A stretch of DNA of 64,000 nt from Mytilinidion resinicola (Eukaryota; Ascomycota; Dothideomycetes; Mytilinidiales; Mytilinidiaceae), in assembly GCF_010093595.1 (NCBI RefSeq), contig NW_022985446.1, positions 1,100,709 through 1,164,708 on the forward strand, in the 5' to 3' direction. The position numbers were made by a program, and so were the translations under genes. This document shows, in pieces, positions 1 through 11,868 of this stretch. Numbering within the stretch: the first letter of the stretch is position 1; every line of letters starts with the position of its first letter. The notes under the pieces were generated by a model that did not search any database, was not told the DNA's origin, and worked only from the letters and a program-made list of their open reading frames with translations.

Positions 1-352
1 TCGTCTGCGGGACCGCCAACTCCCCCACTGGGTCATCCTCACCCAGCCCCGTCAAAGCCTCACTCGACGCGGATGAGACGAGAGCCCATACTGCTTCGCG
101 TAGGGCGAGGTTCGAGCGCAGCGCGGCCGCGCTCTCTTCGCCGACGAAGCTGTCCGAGGGATGCACGGCACGGATAGCGGTGATGATGAGGCATTGGGCG
201 GCGAAGTCGGCGATGGTAACGGGGGAGGCGTCGGCTTTTGTTTCGGCGGCGACGGAGTTGTTGAGGAAGCGGAGGATGGATTTGGTGAGGAGGGTGGCGC
301 GGTGGACGGTGTGGAGGGCGAGGTGGAGGTCGGGGGTGTAGTTGGGGGACAT
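1..352 (-). CDS. MET22: 3'(2'),5'-bisphosphate nucleotidase, N-terminal part (cut by window edge)
   Basis: The gene starts at the ATG at 352-350 and runs out of the window at base 1, giving about 117 N-terminal residues. The frame reads MSPNYTPDLHLALHTVHRA, then a DASPVTIADFAAQ segment and VGEES. These match the opening of the HAL2/MET22 family of inositol-monophosphatase-fold enzymes: the N-terminal helix, the 'SPVT-x-x-D-x-AAQ' motif and the 'GEE' segment holding a metal-binding Glu. The family removes a phosphate from 3'-phosphoadenosine 5'-phosphate in the cytosol, linking sulfate assimilation to lithium and salt tolerance. No intron is seen in this part. The recognition is by motif from memory; the C-terminal metal site lies outside the window. 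Confidence 0.88.
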   Translation of the reverse strand, partial: MSPNYTPDLHLALHTVHRATLLTKSILRFLNNSVAAETKADASPVTIADFAAQCLIITAIRAVHPSDSFVGEESAAALRSNLALREAVWALVSSASSEALTGLGEDDPVGELAVPQT

Positions 353-3300
353 TTTGAGAGAGGGGTATATGGTGGGGTGTATGGTATTTGGGGAATTGAA
401 GTGTTGGTGTAAAGGATTGTAGGATGTAGAGTGAGGCTTTAGAGAGGATAGAGAGAAGATGTAATTAGTGAGGCGGGCGTGGCGTCTTCACCGCTCTTGA
501 TTTACGATAAGAGAGTAGATGAGAGACTTGAAGAAAGAAGAAAGCTGTTTTCGAAGTCAATAGGAGCATCAAAATCTAGATTATAGGAAGCTTGAGGAAG
601 TCCCTAAGCTGTTCACGATGCGTGACGTCTGTGGTTGAGTCTAGAGTATTTTCGCACGAAGATCTCGAAGTTGTGCGGATCGGCGCGGAAGATCTCCCAT
701 AGCGCTATTCTCACCTCAAGTCTGTCTTACGATCACTATCTTTGCAATACTACGGCTGTTTCACAATATGCTTCTACGAAAACGTGGGTGACAGTCGTCA
801 AAAGTAACTATGCCACGTGCAAATACTTCAACGTCGCCCACATCACCCAATCACTCCCCGTCCCATAACCACCCTCCTAACCACTGGACTTCGTCAACAC
901 CAAAGACTTTTACATGACTCGCATTGGAACTCACCTAGGTACACAAAGAAGTCATTCAAACTCGCTCTCAAGCATGTACGCGCAATGTCAACTTCCACGC
1001 ACGTATCCATCGTACGATTAGTCAGTCAGGCACAGCTCTCTCACGCCATGATGATTCAACGTCGCTCAGCTATGACTGCACGCATCAAGCTCCACTCTCC
1101 TAACCGACCACCCATCGCCAAGCCCAATCCACCCCGTCTATAACGTAACAAAACCACCTAACGTATCCGATGTCGGCATCGTCGCCCACAACCCAAACGC
1201 CCGAGGCAACAGGCAAAAACCTCAGGCGAGAAAAGGCGAAACGCCCACCCCATGCTCCGACCACGGGAGATCAGCGCATGCCTTCCCACTATCACGTGCT
1301 TAATGAGCGATATACCAGGGCGCTCTTGCAAGGACGTCCCTTACATCCTACTCTCTGAATTCCCGACGCCCAAAGTCCCAGCGTCCCAACAGATTCGCAA
1401 TTGTCAGTGCGCTTGGCGCCTGGTTGACAAAGGCCCCCGTCTCAGATTCATGACATGAGAGTCGCAATTGGGTCGGTGCTGCCTCCGAACGGCCGCCGCT
1501 AGATCTCCCGGGCCAGCTGTCAAGATCTTGTTGGCTGCGCGGCGGCGCAACACACTGAAGCACGGGATTCGGATGGGGCGGTGGGAGCCTGAAACGCCGC
1601 GGCATGGGCGTGTGTGTGGCGTGAGAAGGTTGGTTTGACGGCGGCTGGAGGCAGCGAAAGCGTGGAGCTTCTGTGCTTGTGCGAGCTGTGTCTGTGGGAG
1701 AGGCAGAAAGATAATAGGGCCTATGGAGGTGGTGCAACGTGAGTGGATTTTGTGTGCCTATAGGTTTAGTCATTTCAGGAACATTGGAATTTTGAGGCGA
1801 TGAAGGTAGTTACAGGTGTGGAGCAAGGCGCGCAGGCACCGGAAAGGCAGAAAGGCAATCGATCAGAACGGGGACGCAGGAGGGTTGGATTAGTGCTCGT
1901 GCATGTGTGCCTCCAGGTCCATGCTGTCGCTTGGAAAGGCACAGAAGAGTTTGCTGATTGATGAAAATGCCTCAGCGCAGTGCAGTCAGTGCAGGACGTA
2001 CATGTACAGTACGAATTCTTCGGGCCATTTCGCCATTTCACATGGACAATGCTGGCCGTAGAACACGCCGTGTCAACCACTCGTGGCGTGCTCCTGCTGT
2101 TGCTGCTGTGGACGGACCCTTTGTGGCCATCCAGTGATGGACGAAGTCCTTGCGTGCTCTCGCACCATTATGGCAGTGAGAATGCAATGCGATGCGATGC
2201 GCTCCCTCTCTGAGCGACACGACCTCGAGCTTGTCGGCTTCGGGTGAGCACGACTTTGTCCCCAGGGATGAGGTAGTACAGATTATCCACGTTTTGGTAC
2301 GACTGCTGCCTATTGCGTGGAGGTCTACAACGATTCCCCGCAGTCGTTGCCTGAGGTTGTGCCTTTATGCGAGGCACCGCTCGGGAGGCAACTGGAGGCG
2401 TGCGTTTCGAGTCTAATCACGGGTTAGCACTGTATCAACCTTGCAGCGGGATTGGAGTGCATGCTTCACGTTGACGCTCGGGATGCTGCTCAAGGTCATT
2501 TCGGCGCGGCCACGGATGCTGGGGACGGAGGAGAAAACAGTCAATACACATGCACTGCTCCTCCATCTGCAAGATTGCCTGCCCCAGCAACGCAAATTGC
2601 TCATGCAGAGTGTATTGCGTCAACCATATTCTGACGACGGCGGGGATCTGGATGCAGAATTAGCGCAGCCGCGACGTCGTTCCGGGAATGCTCAGATCCC
2701 TCTCTCGACTTGCGATATTGCATCGGTACCAGCTTCGCCGCACGCACGATGCAGCTCCCACGCACGCCGAGACGAGGCTACTTTGACATACAGCAGGCAA
2801 TCTCGAAGCGCCTGTTGCGACAGGGTGGCGTGTTGGTTCGCACAGCAGGCAGCTCGGCGCAAACTCGCGAACTGCGCAGAAGCAATGTCAGCCTGGAGAG
2901 GTATACGGGTGCGTGCTTGGAGCTGGGCCTGGAATCCGCCACAACACCTTCAGCATTGGCCCCTCTCCAGCGCTGCTGGTGTAACGAGAACGGGCGCGAT
3001 TGACCGATTCCAAAGTCCCGAAAAGGAGAGCGACAGTGAAAGTTGAGGCCGATCGTGGTGATCGGGCGCGGATCTGTCCGGGCACGCTATCACTTCTCGC
3101 TGCCGCAAGCCGTCGGTTGCGTTTTTTGTGGGGAAAGCCCACGGCGCACGAGGGACGAAGCACGCAACACACCCTCACGCCAGCCGCCAAAAGCATCCCG
3201 CGGTCCTGCAAGCATGCGGGCACCGGGGCTGCCGATGGCTTATTGGCGCGCTGCTCTCAGCTGCGGCGAAAGGGCGAGCAACCAGAGTGGCAGCCTGCCC

Positions 3301-6175
3301 AGGAGCGCCAAGAGGGGTGTCCAGGAGAGGCCAGAGAGGGTCCAGCAGAAGAGGGGCCACGATAGAGGAGACGGCACGGGAGGACGAGAGTGGAGGAACG
3401 CGCGGATAGAGCGATATTAACGACAGTGCTTCGGCAGCCTCGGGCAGGCGGCGCCAGGCCAAACACTGGTAGGGTCGAATCTCGACGATAACAGTTTCTG
3501 GGGTTTGCTCTCTCGCTGTCCTGATAATCTCGCTCTGCGCTGACGCTGCTGTGGCGATCTGCGATAGTCCCCATGAACGCTTGGGGAAAACAGGCTGGGC
3601 GCCTTCATGGGCTCTGGCGGCGTGGGGGTTGACAGCGGCCGTCTGTGCCATCCCCGCGGCCATGGCGAATAGCAGGTGAGAGCATATGCAAGTCAACAGC
3701 AGTGCGCTTGGCTGGATGCAGCTGCAGGGCCTGTGCCTGCACGACTTGGGCCTTGCAGGCCAACTTCTCCACACTCTGGGGCGAAAGAGGCGCGGCGTGC
3801 AGCACGAAGGCGAAGATGCTGTAACTTCGCCATCCCATTTTCGCCGCAGGACGTGACAGAAAGAGGCCCGCGAACGCGTTGACGTCTGGTGACTGCAGCC
3901 GAACGGTGAGCGAACGGTCGGTGAACGCCTGTTCGTCGACCCCCTTCCGTCTCACGTCCAACCGCTGAGCAATCCAGGCCAGACTGCTGAACTGGGAGCC
4001 GGCCAGGGTCCTGCGCACAGCAACCCTGATGTTGTGCCCCTGTTCTGGGTCGTTCTTTTCGGGTGATTGGTGAGAGCAACTGGCACGGCTAGGGCGTAGG
4101 CTGGCTGACGTCGCCGGCACACACTGTTGGGGCGAACCGACGCCATGAATGAGGATTGACGGGGGCCAGGGCAGCCAGGAATATCCTGATAGCAGCGCAA
4201 CAGGAAATTGGGGCCAGGGCGCCGCCAACGTCAATTGCAGCGTCGGCAGCACCGTCGGGACCGCGGTATGGCGGCGATATGGCTAGCTGCAAGATCGAGC
4301 GCGGCCGGTGCGACTCGACGCGGCCACCAGCTCCAAATTGCCCTGGCGTGAGCTTCGCGTGAACTCTGAAGCAGGACAGACTGATTGTGACCTAGCGGGA
4401 CGACTCGAGGGGCGCGATGGTCGCACCAGATAACGTCTTACGCTGCGGGTGCCCGGCCAGATCAGATGGCATTTTCGCCGCAGCAACCGCGCAACGGGGA
4501 GTTGATAATCCATTCCTCGCTCCTCTGTCCATCATCCGCCTGATCAGGCGCATTCCTGGGGCAAATCTGGCGGCGGCCTCTCAGCATACAGGGCTGAACG
4601 TAAGACGGCGCCCCTGCGTCCAAGGCCGGTAATGCTTCGCTCAGCAAGACCAAGGCCATGCTGTGTGACGGCGCACACCCTCACCAGTTTGCGATCGTGA
4701 CCCGGGAGGGCAATCATTGCTGAGACGAGGCTGCTTGGCCTCAACGGGCAAGCTGCACGGGAAGACACAGGCCCAGTGACGGCGTCCACGAATAGCTTGC
4801 CGCCCTGCAGCCCCTAGCAAAACAGGTTTGATAGCGGGAGCAGCGCTGCACGCCAGATTGCGTTCTCGTGGTAGAGATTGTGAGACAGCCGGATCGAGGC
4901 CATATGGCTTCAGGCGAGGGCCGAACGCGATGATCGCGCTAGAGATGCTCATGATGCTCATGATACTTCCATGAGGCTGTGGCTGGGAACTTGGAACCTG
5001 ACTTGGATTGACGTGGATTTGAGACTGCATCTTGCAATAGATGTATTCTGCCTCGGATAGGCAGCGAGGACTAGAAGACACGCTAGGGGTTTCAGTGCTG
5101 AGATAGACAAGACACCCTGGGATCCATGGGCATTGCGCTTGGCAGCCGCTGCTCGCGGCAGGATGGATTGAAGGTACGGACCGTCGGGACCTTAACACAC
5201 GAACGGCTCGGTTGAACATAAGGTGGCAGTCTTGCTGGCTGCGTCCGAGGTCGCCCGCAGAGCTATCAGGCTCGTCAAAGCCGTCGGTTTCGAATTCTTC
5301 ATACCTTTGTAACGCATCAGGGGACCTCAAGCGGCCCAGAGTGGAGGCACGCAGCTGGAGTCGGCCCACCGATGAGCGTGGCCGTGGGTGTCTCTGGCGG
5401 CCTCACGCGCTGCATCCAAAAACTGGGGCGCGACGTGGTGTCACAAGAGCCGGAGCAGCACTTCACGCACCGTGATGAGCCCATGCCCCACTGCGCTCGG
5501 CCTGCACGCTCTCTGGCGACGCTGTGGACGCGGTGGCCGGCTGGTTCTCTGGCCGCAGCCCGAGCCGAAGCCAGCGCAGAGGTGTCCCGAGAGGAATATG
5601 CTGGCGCTGGGCGAATCGCCGCCGACGGGCTCCCGTCGAGCAAAATCGAGAGGCCACCAGCCGGCAGCCAAATTTCAGCGGGCGGCGAATCGAGGCTGGG
5701 GCGTTCAGCGATCAGCGACTCCTCGAAGGCTAGCGTGCAGCACAACTCATTTTTCGTAACCGCCGCAACCTGTTCAGGTCGGGCCCTTGTCCAGACGGCA
5801 TGGTCCTTGCGCGTGGGATGCCATCGCTCGGAAGCGTCCCAGCGCTGCTAGGCCTGCAGATGCGCCCTGCCGCGCCTTGATTCGCTGCAGTGCCAAGGTG
5901 TGCCTGATACAAGAGGTCCAGGCTGCCCTCACCACCCGACATTCACTCCCACCGTCTTCTCCACTACGTCTCGCCGTTGCTCGCTGCACTGCCCTTCCGA
6001 GCCCTCCGCGTCCATCCCACACCTCGTCGTGTGTCGCTCTCTCTCACCTCATCAACAGGTGACCATTGCTGCCGGCCCGATATAGCTGCCGCCCTCGAGT
6101 CATCCAACTTTGCTCGACATCTTCCACCATTTGCACCATTTCCAGCATTTGCACCACTCCCGCTCACTCTTCACC
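353..6175. other. Long gene-free stretch between MET22 and the ECL1-type gene
   Basis: About 5.8 kb holds no ORF I can support. Open frames of 60-240 codons exist on both strands (for example 2441-3046 + and 4641-5369 -), but they are rich in Arg, Ser, Cys, Trp and Pro, overlap each other in several frames and show no domain. GC content looks as high as in the coding regions, so this is not AT-rich, RIP-mutated transposon debris. The last 250 bases (about 5920-6175) are pyrimidine-rich, like a fungal transcription-start region or 5' leader. It is probably a long regulatory region or an unrecognised long non-coding transcript; that is inference. Confidence 0.5.
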
Positions 6176-6679
6176 ATGACGACCGAACTCGACTGGTCCC
6201 ACGACTTCTGCCTCTCCTGCGACCGCCAAATCGCCGAGGGTGCATACTGCTCGCAGGCCTGCCGCCTCGCCGACCTCGAGAAGGCGGGCACATCAGAGCC
6301 CCAGACGCCCATGAACTTCTCCTCGTCCGCTGCTTCGTACGCATCGTCGAGTGCTGGCTTCTATCTCCCGCCCGCAGTCAATTTTGCGGCGTACAAATCC
6401 ACCTCTACGAGGCTCGATTCGGCCCCAACTAGTCCCAGCTACTACTCCACCTCCACCACCCTAAGCTCCTACTTCCACACCCCGGCGTCCACTGGCTACG
6501 CCTCGGCGTCACCACCAAAGCGAAGCTTATCACCCTCATCGTCTCGGTCTTCGCTTTCTTCCATCACCTCCACGCAGCCCACGCAGGGCCTCTCTGCCCA
6601 GGCCGCCCACGAGCTGAAAGGCTACGTGAGCGCCTTCGACCAGACTCGTGACCGCAAACGGCGGCAAACCCATCACTAA
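6176..6679 (+). CDS. ECL1-type zinc-binding life-span regulatory factor
   Basis: A single-exon gene of 167 aa. The start is the ATG in the context CACCATGAC; the frame stays open upstream but has no earlier ATG. The N-terminus WSHDFCLSCDRQ..EGAYCSQACRLADLEKA (residues about 6-36) carries the CxxC...CSxxC zinc-binding signature of the Ecl1 family (life-span regulatory factor). The rest is Ser/Thr/Tyr/Pro-rich and disordered, with YLPPAVNF and a short charged C-terminus. In fission yeast these small proteins extend chronological life span and respond to starvation and zinc, probably in the nucleus. The gene stands alone with more than 5 kb of non-coding DNA on each side. The family call rests on the N-terminal motif and the small size. 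Confidence 0.85.
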   Translation: MTTELDWSHDFCLSCDRQIAEGAYCSQACRLADLEKAGTSEPQTPMNFSSSAASYASSSAGFYLPPAVNFAAYKSTSTRLDSAPTSPSYYSTSTTLSSYFHTPASTGYASASPPKRSLSPSSSRSSLSSITSTQPTQGLSAQAAHELKGYVSAFDQTRDRKRRQTHH

Positions 6680-7390
6680 GGGGCTCCTCCTGGGAGGGCG
6701 TGTCATGTCACCACGCCCCGCCTCCCACGTTACGAACTCTACGGGAATCATTACGGAGCACTGGGCCACTGGAGTTTTCTCGCACGGTGGGATACCACTT
6801 TTGTCGGCATTTGTATAGCGTCACCTGCTTTTCCCTGCAGCATTGTCCCGGCGCCTGTTTATCAGCCGGGACGCGGCGTCTGTCGAAGTACTCGTTGTAT
6901 TGCATGATAGGCCGAGGGTCGCTTTGGGCCTCCGCCTTGTACCATTTTTTACTCTGTCCTGCGTCTTTCTTACTGGTGCGATGCTCAAAAAGCATGGATT
7001 TTGTTTCCTTTGTTCGAGTTCGGTTACGCTACGGTGTAACACTGGACCTCGTGAATGTCTCTGGAAACGACCGGAATAGTTGGTCGATATTTGGAGTTAC
7101 ACGACTGTGTCATTTTGTGGGCTGAGTAGCCTGTGTTGGGGAATCGACCAGGCACGGGGGCATGGCATATCTCTCCGCATCATCATGGACGCCGGTCTCT
7201 GGCGTCCCAACTCTTCTCATCCTCGTACGCGCAGCGCGATATTTGCGGGCTAGCAGCGGTGCAGCATCTGATCTAGTATGTAGCTCTGCCTCTCAAACAA
7301 ATAGAGGCAGTCCATCACGGGCCCAGCTCGGATGGCAGCAATACAACCCAAGTCATGTCTAAGACAGGCTATTCACAATCACTCAGTCCT

Positions 7391-7455
7391 TCTCCAATGT
7401 CGTCTTCGCAGTCACCTAACTTTCTCCACATGTCTTCTTCACAAGCACCTAACTT
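7391..7455. repeat. Imperfect 32-33 bp tandem duplication
   Basis: Two adjacent copies begin with TCTCCA, share a TGTCNTCTTC core and end in CACCTAACTT. They lie at about 7391-7422 and 7423-7455. The sequence is CT-rich on the + strand, and I attach no function to it. Confidence 0.6.
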
Positions 7456-8890
7456 TTCTCCATCATTCCGCCATAACCTCCGTCTAAAACGTAGAGCCGT
7501 CTGCTCGCCAAACCGCGTTTGACATCCAGTACCATAGTCCACAGCTCACGCGCTATTCCCTGAGGCGGTCGGGTACTTGCACCATGGATAGCCCTTCGCA
7601 CCGTTCACGACAGCTGTCTATGACGACAAGCTAAGGCGTCAAAGCCCAGTCACCGATCACGCCGTTAGCCAGTTCCACAGCCCAGGCACGGCGGCTGCCG
7701 TGACAGCGTCTCTCTGGTCAATGAACTGCGTGGCGCTTTTTAACTTTTCTCACGCAGACGGTTCGAGAATTGTCAGGTGTCAGGCACGCCGAAGCGGGTG
7801 AGTTTTTCAAAGTGTCTTTGCTTTTTGCTTTTGCGGTCGCTGCCGGCATGCCGCGTTGCTTTTTCTGCAAAGCTTTGCCGTGTCGGAAGAGCAGCATCGG
7901 CTCGCTTGGATGCCATCTGGACGCTCTTCGATCGAGCGGCTCCACAGTCAGTGCGTGGGCGCGGGTATCAGCCAGCACAGACAGCACAGACGCTGAAAAC
8001 TCTGCCGCTGACGAGACAGCGCAAAGGCTGAGCTGAAGTCACGATGGGCAGGCGGGCGTTTGAGCAAAGCCCGACCATGTCAGCAGCTTACAGAGAGGCA
8101 TCAGGGTCGTCCGACGGTCGGAATCAGCTCCACACTTCGCACCCACACCAACACAGAAGCAGACCACAGTCTACCCACCCAAATCGCTCTTTCCCCGCAG
8201 CGCGGCCCGCCGACAGTCGCTAGCGAGCGCCAAACTCCGAGTTTGTGCAGCAGCAGGGACCACTTCCTGGCATGGCGTGCGGGAGTGACTGAGTGAGTGA
8301 GTGGAAAAAGCAAGCCCCTTTTCGGTCTCCCCAGCCGTCCAACCAGCACGGCCGCAGAGCTCGTGTCGCAGTGTCGCCATCGCGCTCTAGACCCGCCCGC
8401 GACTGTCCTCCTGCTGCTTTGAGGCCTCTATCGATGTCGCGCAGAGGGGCTTGCATTTGCAGCTCTTCCTGCATCTCCGCGAGACGAACAAAGGGGACAG
8501 ACTAGCTGATGGCCCGACGGACGAAATGGCCTCATTCCGCGCTCTATCCTCGGATTCGTTTCCGCCAACCAGCGCGCATTTCTCGAAGCTTCGTTGGCGT
8601 CGTCTTTGCCAGTCATCGTCAGCGACCTGGGAGTGCTACTGCGAGTGATGGCACTAGGCCTGCGACCTGCCCGATAACCAGATAGCGGGCACCTGTGGAG
8701 ACGGCGACAACAACAAGTACCGTGATAGCCGGGCCCAAGACGATCCTTTCGCCAGCCACCGTCGTCGGCTGCTCTTTCGTCATCGTGAACCTTGGAACGC
8801 GCTTCGGCCTTAGTGTATTGCCGATTGTTCGTGGACATAGCCTGCACGGCTTTCGCGCTCTATCACGGTGGGTCTGTTTGTTCTCTCTCT

Positions 8891-8946
8891 GTTTCACTGT
8901 TTCACTGTTTCACTGTTTCACTGTTTCACTGTTTCACTGTTTCACT
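8891..8946 (+). repeat. Microsatellite, (GTTTCACT) x 7
   Basis: Seven perfect head-to-tail copies of the octamer GTTTCACT occupy 56 bases, preceded by a short CT-rich run. An 8-bp unit keeps all three frames open across the array, which is why three overlapping ORFs with Leu-Phe-His-Cys-Phe repeats appear here. I do not regard those ORFs as genes. Confidence 0.95.
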
Positions 8947-9863
8947 GCTTCCTGCAAGTGCAATGCTGCATCCATCTCAAAAGACGCGCGTGCATCGCGA
9001 CCATCAAAGGATGTCGCCGGAGCTCCCCAGCCTTCTCTCCTCTCCTCAGACGCCGCGCCGTGATTGATCGGCCTCGTTGCGTGTGCCTCACCACGGGAGC
9101 GAGCGGCCTCGGACCCCGCATTTCGCGGAAGCTCAGGGTTGTTCCCTGGAATCTCCAAACGCCCAGGGCCTGGGGTGTTGTTGGGATTGCCTCAAATCTC
9201 ACGACAGAGTAGATTCCTGGATATTCTCCGTTTGACGCCGCTCTCTGTGTGCGAGAAGTGCACAAGCATGTGCTGCGTACCCTGGGAAGAAAAGCTCATG
9301 GACAACGGCCCTCGGAAGCTCTTACGAGAAGCAAAACACAAGTGACGAGATCCCACACCTGCATATTCAACGACTCATTATTGCAAGGTTGCACCTGACC
9401 CCAATTTCTCCTCTCTCTCCAGCCACCAGCCACCGCCATCGGTCTCGACGGTAACTGGAACCGTGTCATGTCACGAATCCCTCGCCGCCAGCACCCACCC
9501 GAGACAGGCAGCTCAGTCACATCACGAAACCGAGCCGTTGCACCACAGTGTGGGGAAGTGGCGTCTTGTGACTTTAGTGTCACTCTCTCCGCCGCGTGAC
9601 TTCTTAAATACCCGAGTTGTATACAATACTTCTCGTATTGCGTAATTGCAGCGTAGCTCCTGACGAGAGAAGGCTGGGTATTAGTACCATTCCCGAAAGA
9701 GAGGAGTGCTCCTAGCGTCCTCACCACCACGCTGTCCTTATCATTATGCAGGAACTCTCTAACCCGTTCCCAAGACATGCGGGGTGGTGCAAGACATACA
9801 GCCACCGTCACGCCACGGACCTTAAACCTCCTTTTATCACCCACTTGGTCTAAGATGGTTTTC

Positions 9864-10122
9864 TCACCGCTACGATAGCCGTCTCCCTATGTTCTCCGTA
9901 TCGTACTGAAGTCTGGTGACTGTGGGATGGGTTGTTTCACCGATGGCAAGGTAGATGCTTTCATGTGGAGTGAACTCTAATCTTTCCTCACCGCTACGAT
10001 ATCCAAGAGAGTGTTAAACTGCGACTTGAAGACGGTAGTTTCACTGCTGCAGCTATTGTTGATGAAATAACAGTTCTTGTGCAAAGCTAATTCATTCGTT
10101 TCTCACCGCTTCCCTATATAAA
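9864..10122. promoter_or_regulatory. Cluster of TCACCG elements followed by a TATA-like box
   Basis: TCACCGCTACGATA occurs exactly at 9864-9877 and again at 9988-10001. Shorter matches are TCACCGAT at 9937-9944 and TCACCGCT at 10103-10110. The last copy sits just before TATATAAA at 10115-10122. The arrangement looks like a promoter or the edge of a degraded repeat, but no gene is recognisable downstream on the + strand. Confidence 0.3.
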
Positions 10123-11868
10123 GGGGATGCTTGTATAAGGACTGGATCGTACGATGGATTGTCTCATCACTCCATACTTCACCCAATGCCACAACTAACA
10201 GCATGGGGTTTGCTCTTTGAAAGACCTCTTTTTATAATTATTTCTAATTGTCGATAATAGCGGTCAGAAGTGTCTTATTCTCGACTCCTCATGGGAGTTT
10301 CCCTAAAGACATGAAACGGAAATTGTGAATCCCATCACAACATCATACTCCCTATCACGTTTGTTCGCGGCATCCGAGAAACTAGAATCCCCATGCAGAG
10401 TCTAACGCAGAATCTAGACTTCCCCATCATCCAACGTAAGACATACCCACCGCCCGGCAAGAAACCTCGTCTCTTCTCCACCCGTACCATATCCACCAAT
10501 CAACTCCACCCCCCTTCCAGCCTCTCTCAAACCAAACAAATACCTCTACTACGAGCAAAGAACCCCCGGCTCAAAAAAACCTCCTCGGTCCGACCCCGAT
10601 TCCAAATCCGTGGTCTAGATCTCCACAATTCCGTTCCGCGCAAAACAGGCCCGCTTTTTGGAGCCCATGGAGACAACTCCGCTTAGCGCCATCCTAGCTC
10701 CAGCTTTATCGCTTGTCTAGTCTACATCGCTCCTCTCTAGCTCACATCTCTCCCATCATCGATTCTCTAGTTCCCGATTCTCTCCAGATCTCTAGCTCCA
10801 GACTGCTCTTTCGATCGCGCGGCTTGCGCTATCGCGATGGCGAATCCAATACACTAGCCAGCGGCGTGGTCGTGTTGGGGGCTGGGATAGGCCGGGTGAG
10901 ATTTTGATGTTGTTCCGAAGGGAGGGCGGGGGGGGAGGGCTGACGTCGTGTGAGGCATTTCCCAAGATTTCGGGTGTTGTTCCCAGCTTGGTGAGGTAGT
11001 GGTCTGCGGACTGGTAGGTGTAAGACGTAGGAGGCGCTTTTGGTAGATAGAGTTCCGCGTAGGTAGAACGATGTGGTGAGTGGTAGAGATAGGGGTGTGG
11101 GTTTGGGAGAGGATGGCGAGTGGGTACAGCGTCGCCTTTGGCCCACCTGCCCCCCGAGTAATTTGGTGTAGGCTCTCGCGGATGGAGGTTTAGGTGTGGT
11201 AATACTTTCATAAGAGTTCGTTTTATTTAGGTAACTAACGCTTTCGCGGAAACGTTTCCATGCAAACGCTCTTAGCCTGTCTTTTAAGACATATACGCTG
11301 CTGCAAGAGTGAGCAGAAAACGAGGGAACTACCTTCGTCGTCCTCAAGAAAAAGACCCGAAGTGACCTAGGGCTTACGCATCAGAAGAACTCATTCAATT
11401 AAGCTGAATATCACTGTATTCGCTACCTATAGTTACTCAACTGCCCACAACAGACAACTCCCCCAAGTGTTTCAAAGCCTCAATTCTCAAGCAATAACCC
11501 TGATACTCGGGCTTCACACACCAAATCAATAACCAACACAGTAGTAGAGCAGCAGCCCTTGCTCTTTTAGGAAATCTGGACATAGCTCAAAGCGAGCGTG
11601 TGCGTCGTCGACGCCGAGGACATCCAACGCGCCCAACGCAGAATTTGGTGGTTTCCAAGGTAATGTCCCCCCCGGACCATGTCTGCGCCGTGGACGCCGA
11701 TTTGGATGCAAGATAGGCCATAGGCCGATGAGAGAGAGAGAGAAAGTATCAGACAAAAGGAAGAAGAGGACCAACAGGTACCATAGAAGGAAAACCTCGG
11801 CTTGGGGGAGGAGAGATATCTCATCTCAGAGACACCTCATACCTGCAATCCAGCCCAGCGCCTTTCCC

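Larger units (their letters stand above)
6680..11868. other. Second long gene-free stretch (3' of the ECL1-type gene)
   Basis: About 5.2 kb with no convincing gene. The first few hundred bases are probably the 3' UTR of the ECL1-type gene. Features inside are an imperfect 32-33 bp tandem duplication (7391-7455), an 8-bp microsatellite (8891-8946), a cluster of TCACCG elements (9864-10110) and a TATA-like tract near 10115. The longest open frames (9296-9844 -, 182 codons; 10829-11347 -, 172 codons) have no recognisable domain and atypical composition. From about 9840 to 11500 base composition becomes more AT-rich and variable. The final 340 bases are the 3' flank of the gene at 11869-13917. 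Confidence 0.5.

Noticed and set aside
3466..3490. Possible tRNA B-box (GGGTCGAATC)
   Set aside because: No matching T-stem, A-box or acceptor stem could be drawn around it.
2441..5851. Many ORFs of 100-240 codons on both strands upstream of the ECL1-type gene
   Set aside because: They overlap in several frames, are rich in Arg, Ser, Cys and Trp, and show no domain or intron structure; expected from GC-rich random sequence.
8792..9212. Repeat-containing ORFs (Leu-Phe-His-Cys-Phe repeats)
   Set aside because: Created by the 8-bp microsatellite, which keeps all three frames open at once.
9296..9844. 182-codon minus-strand ORF
   Set aside because: No recognisable motif, unusual composition and no good start context.
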